DNA of 13,859 nt from contig JAAAVE010000135.1 of the NCBI GenBank assembly GCA_015679605.1, positions 9,641 through 23,499 of the forward strand. The letters are read 5' to 3'. Below the pieces are notes generated by a model. It made no database searches. It was not told the origin of the DNA and saw only the letters and a program-made list of their open reading frames with translations. Both the position numbers and the translations under genes were made by a program. The stretch is from Podila epigama. Its lineage: Eukaryota > Mortierellomycota > Mortierellomycetes > Mortierellales > Mortierellaceae. This document shows, piece after piece, positions 11,907-13,859 of the stretch (its first letter is position 1; each line of letters opens with the position of its first letter).

Positions 11907-13859
11907 ATGCCTTACAACATTTGGTGAGTGGGCTGTTTTGAGTCAACCATCCGCCGTTGGCATCATTCCATCATTCATAGGACATTATGACTACATTACA
12001 ATAAATATTAAAGGACTTTAGAAAAGCTGACTTGACGTGTTACACACTGAAAACTAAGAAAAAACGACTCCTTATCTATCGTTTTCCTTGTTGTACAGCA
12101 TGGTCTCGGACTTTTTCTATCCGAACGCAGGCGGTGTCGAATCACATTTATACCATCTCTCACAGCGGCTTATTCAACGCGGCCACAAGGTGAGATGGAT
12201 GTATGGCCACTGTGGACGAAGAAAAAAATGCATGGTGGGCAGGGAAGAAAGCGAGAGACAAGAGAGAACAAAACAAGGACTGACAAAAGAAAAATCCTCT
12301 CGCCTAGGTCATCATCATTACACACGCGTATGGACGTAGAACAGGAATCCGATGCTTGACCAACGGATTAAAAGTATACCATGTGCCCATGATGGTTGTC
12401 TTTCAGGAAGCGACACCACCCACCCTCTACGGCTTCTTTCCCATATTTCGATCCATTGTCCTTCGAGAGCGCATCTCGATTGTTCACGGACACCAGGCGT
12501 TTTCTTCCATGTGCCATGAGGCCATCATCCACGCCCGTACCATGGGCCTCAAAACTTGTTTCACGGATCACTCTCTCTTTGGATTCTCTGACCCGAGTAG
12601 TATTGTCATGAACAAGTTTCTAAAGTTTACATTATCCGACATTGATCATGTCGTGTGCGTGTCACATACAAGGTAGGCGTCAAATTCTTCGTTGGAGACC
12701 ACGGATCAAACGGTACATGGGTGGAATGGACAATGAAAAAGGAGCGTCGCAACTTGCGTGAATTCTCAAAGGATATTTCTTTTTTATTAATACTCATTTC
12801 TAGTAAGGAAAACACTGTCCTCCGAGCTGCGTTGACCCCTCAGAATGTCTCTGTCATTCCCAACGCTGTCATAGCCTCAAGATTCTTGCCTGATCCTAGT
12901 ATGCAGGATCCTAGTTTTAGTAAGTGGGTGCTTCAGTACAGTAACATTGCTCCTTTCTTTATACATGGATGCTATGACATTGAGGGTTTAGAAGAGAAAA
13001 GTTATATGTAGTTTCATGCATGTCGTTCTCACCTCCTCATTGCATTTTTATTTTTTTGTTGGTTTTCTTGGTATGGTATCTTGAATAACGTGTCATATAG
13101 CTACAATCGTGGTGATTTCAAGGCAAACATATCGCAAAGGAATGGATCTTCTTGTTGCTGTAGTACCACGGATATGTCGGAAATATGCCAAAGTGAGATT
13201 TGTCATTGGTAAGAAAGTGAAGAGGAAGAAAGAAAGAGATTTTTTTTTCGTTTGTATGAAAGAAAGAAAAGAAAAGAGAAATCGTGAACACTCAGGCTAA
13301 CGAATTTTTTTAAAATGGCCTTGCGATTAGGTGGCGATGGACCAAAGAGAATCGACTTGGAGCAAATGCGAGAAAAACACTTGCTACACGATCGAGTCGA
13401 ACTTTTGGGCTCTATCAAGGCGCATCAAGTTCGGGATGTAATATATCGCCATCTATTTTTTTTTAAACATCTCTTTTGCAAAACTTGCATTCGATGGTTT
13501 TAACCCAAGTCTTTCCAATTTATTTTCTTCTTCTTCCTTTTGTCAATTTGCCTTTCTTTTGGACAAAAACAAAACATAGACATTGGTTCGCGGACAAATT
13601 TTTTTGAATACGAGTTTGACAGAAGCCTTTTGTATCGGTATCGTGGAAGCAGCTTGTGCAGGTCTTTTGGTCGTGAGTACAAAGGTTGGAGGTGTGCCAG
13701 AAGTCCTGCCTCGACACATGATTCTCTTTGCCAAACCAGAGGAAGATGGTAATGCTAGGTTTTGTTGTTGTTTTTGTTCTTGTTCTTGTTGTAGCCTTGA
13801 GAGAGAGAAAAGACATATGCGTTGGTCATGTCGAATGCCTTCAAGTTGACTCACTCTTT
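11907..13859 (+). CDS. GPI3: GPI-GlcNAc transferase catalytic subunit GPI3/PIG-A (3' partial)
   Basis: Catalytic GT4-family subunit that transfers GlcNAc from UDP-GlcNAc to phosphatidylinositol, the first step of GPI-anchor synthesis at the ER. Exons placed: 11907-11923, 12099-12189, 12308-12672, 12804-12919, 13101-13208, 13331-13437, 13580-13748, about 324 residues; the rest is uncertain or outside. The 17-nt first exon encodes MPYNI plus two bases, and the junction restores [19 protein letters not shown] as in PIG-A. Other hallmarks are [65 protein letters not shown] and LLGSI. The EX7E catalytic pair is E283 and E291 within [12 protein letters not shown], followed by [13 protein letters not shown]. 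Residues QT replace the usual LV in the SRLVYRKG segment. The C-terminal membrane helix known in the family lies beyond the window. An in-frame ATG at 11772 is an alternative start. The exon after 13748 is unresolved, because the simplest acceptor (13794) leaves a 46-nt intron and a following peptide I cannot match to the family. Confidence 0.94.

Noticed and set aside
12088-12098. PIG-A homologue starting at the TTG at 12088
   Set aside because: These bases form the intron 1 acceptor (TTGTACAG). The upstream exon at 11907-11923 restores the family residues MPYNIC in phase.
13520-13854. Minus-strand frames at the right edge
   Set aside because: They are antisense to the confident PIG-A exon 7 and its flanking introns, with compositions driven by poly-purine tracts.

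Overview
This window is ordinary nuclear chromosome from a fungus. It carries four protein-coding genes split by many short spliceosomal introns. Twenty-two introns can be placed, most about 95-190 nt, with donors close to GTRAGT and acceptors of the (T/C)AG type. A/T homopolymers fill introns and intergenic spacers. The protein set is fungal: a copper-fist transcription factor, a Gpi3/PIG-A glycosyltransferase and a Syf1 splicing factor. The high intron density and the N-terminus of the PIG-A homologue suggest an early-diverging lineage (Mucoromycota, perhaps Mortierella-like). That placement is an inference and needs a database search.

Layout: 1-827 is an upstream spacer with no gene seen. 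828-4664 (+) is a mitochondrial leucyl-tRNA synthetase with 6 exons and 1035 residues. 4665-5014 is a convergent 3' spacer with a (GA)22 microsatellite. 5015-7570 (-) is a copper-fist regulator resembling Cuf1/Mac1, with 4 exons and 710 residues, including a GC-AG intron. 7571-7862 is a short spacer. 7863-11526 (-) is the splicing factor SYF1, with 9 exons and 834 residues. 11527-11906 is a divergent spacer. 11907 to the right edge (+) is the catalytic subunit of the GPI-anchor GlcNAc transferase (GPI3/PIGA), cut by the window end.

All exon chains were built by hand from splice signals, reading-frame phase and recalled family sequences. The three complete chains total 3108, 2133 and 2505 coding bases, each a multiple of three, which supports the models. 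The genes do not form a pathway: mitochondrial translation, metal-dependent transcription, splicing and GPI-anchor synthesis are unrelated housekeeping or regulatory roles. I found no mobile element, RNA gene, CRISPR array or sign of a novel multi-gene system. The points most worth checking are a His-to-Phe change in the copper-sensing motif of the regulator, the GC-AG intron in its DNA-binding domain, an exon-like segment inside the last LeuRS intron, a possible repeat-encoded N-terminal extension of the PIG-A homologue, and the unresolved last intron of that gene.
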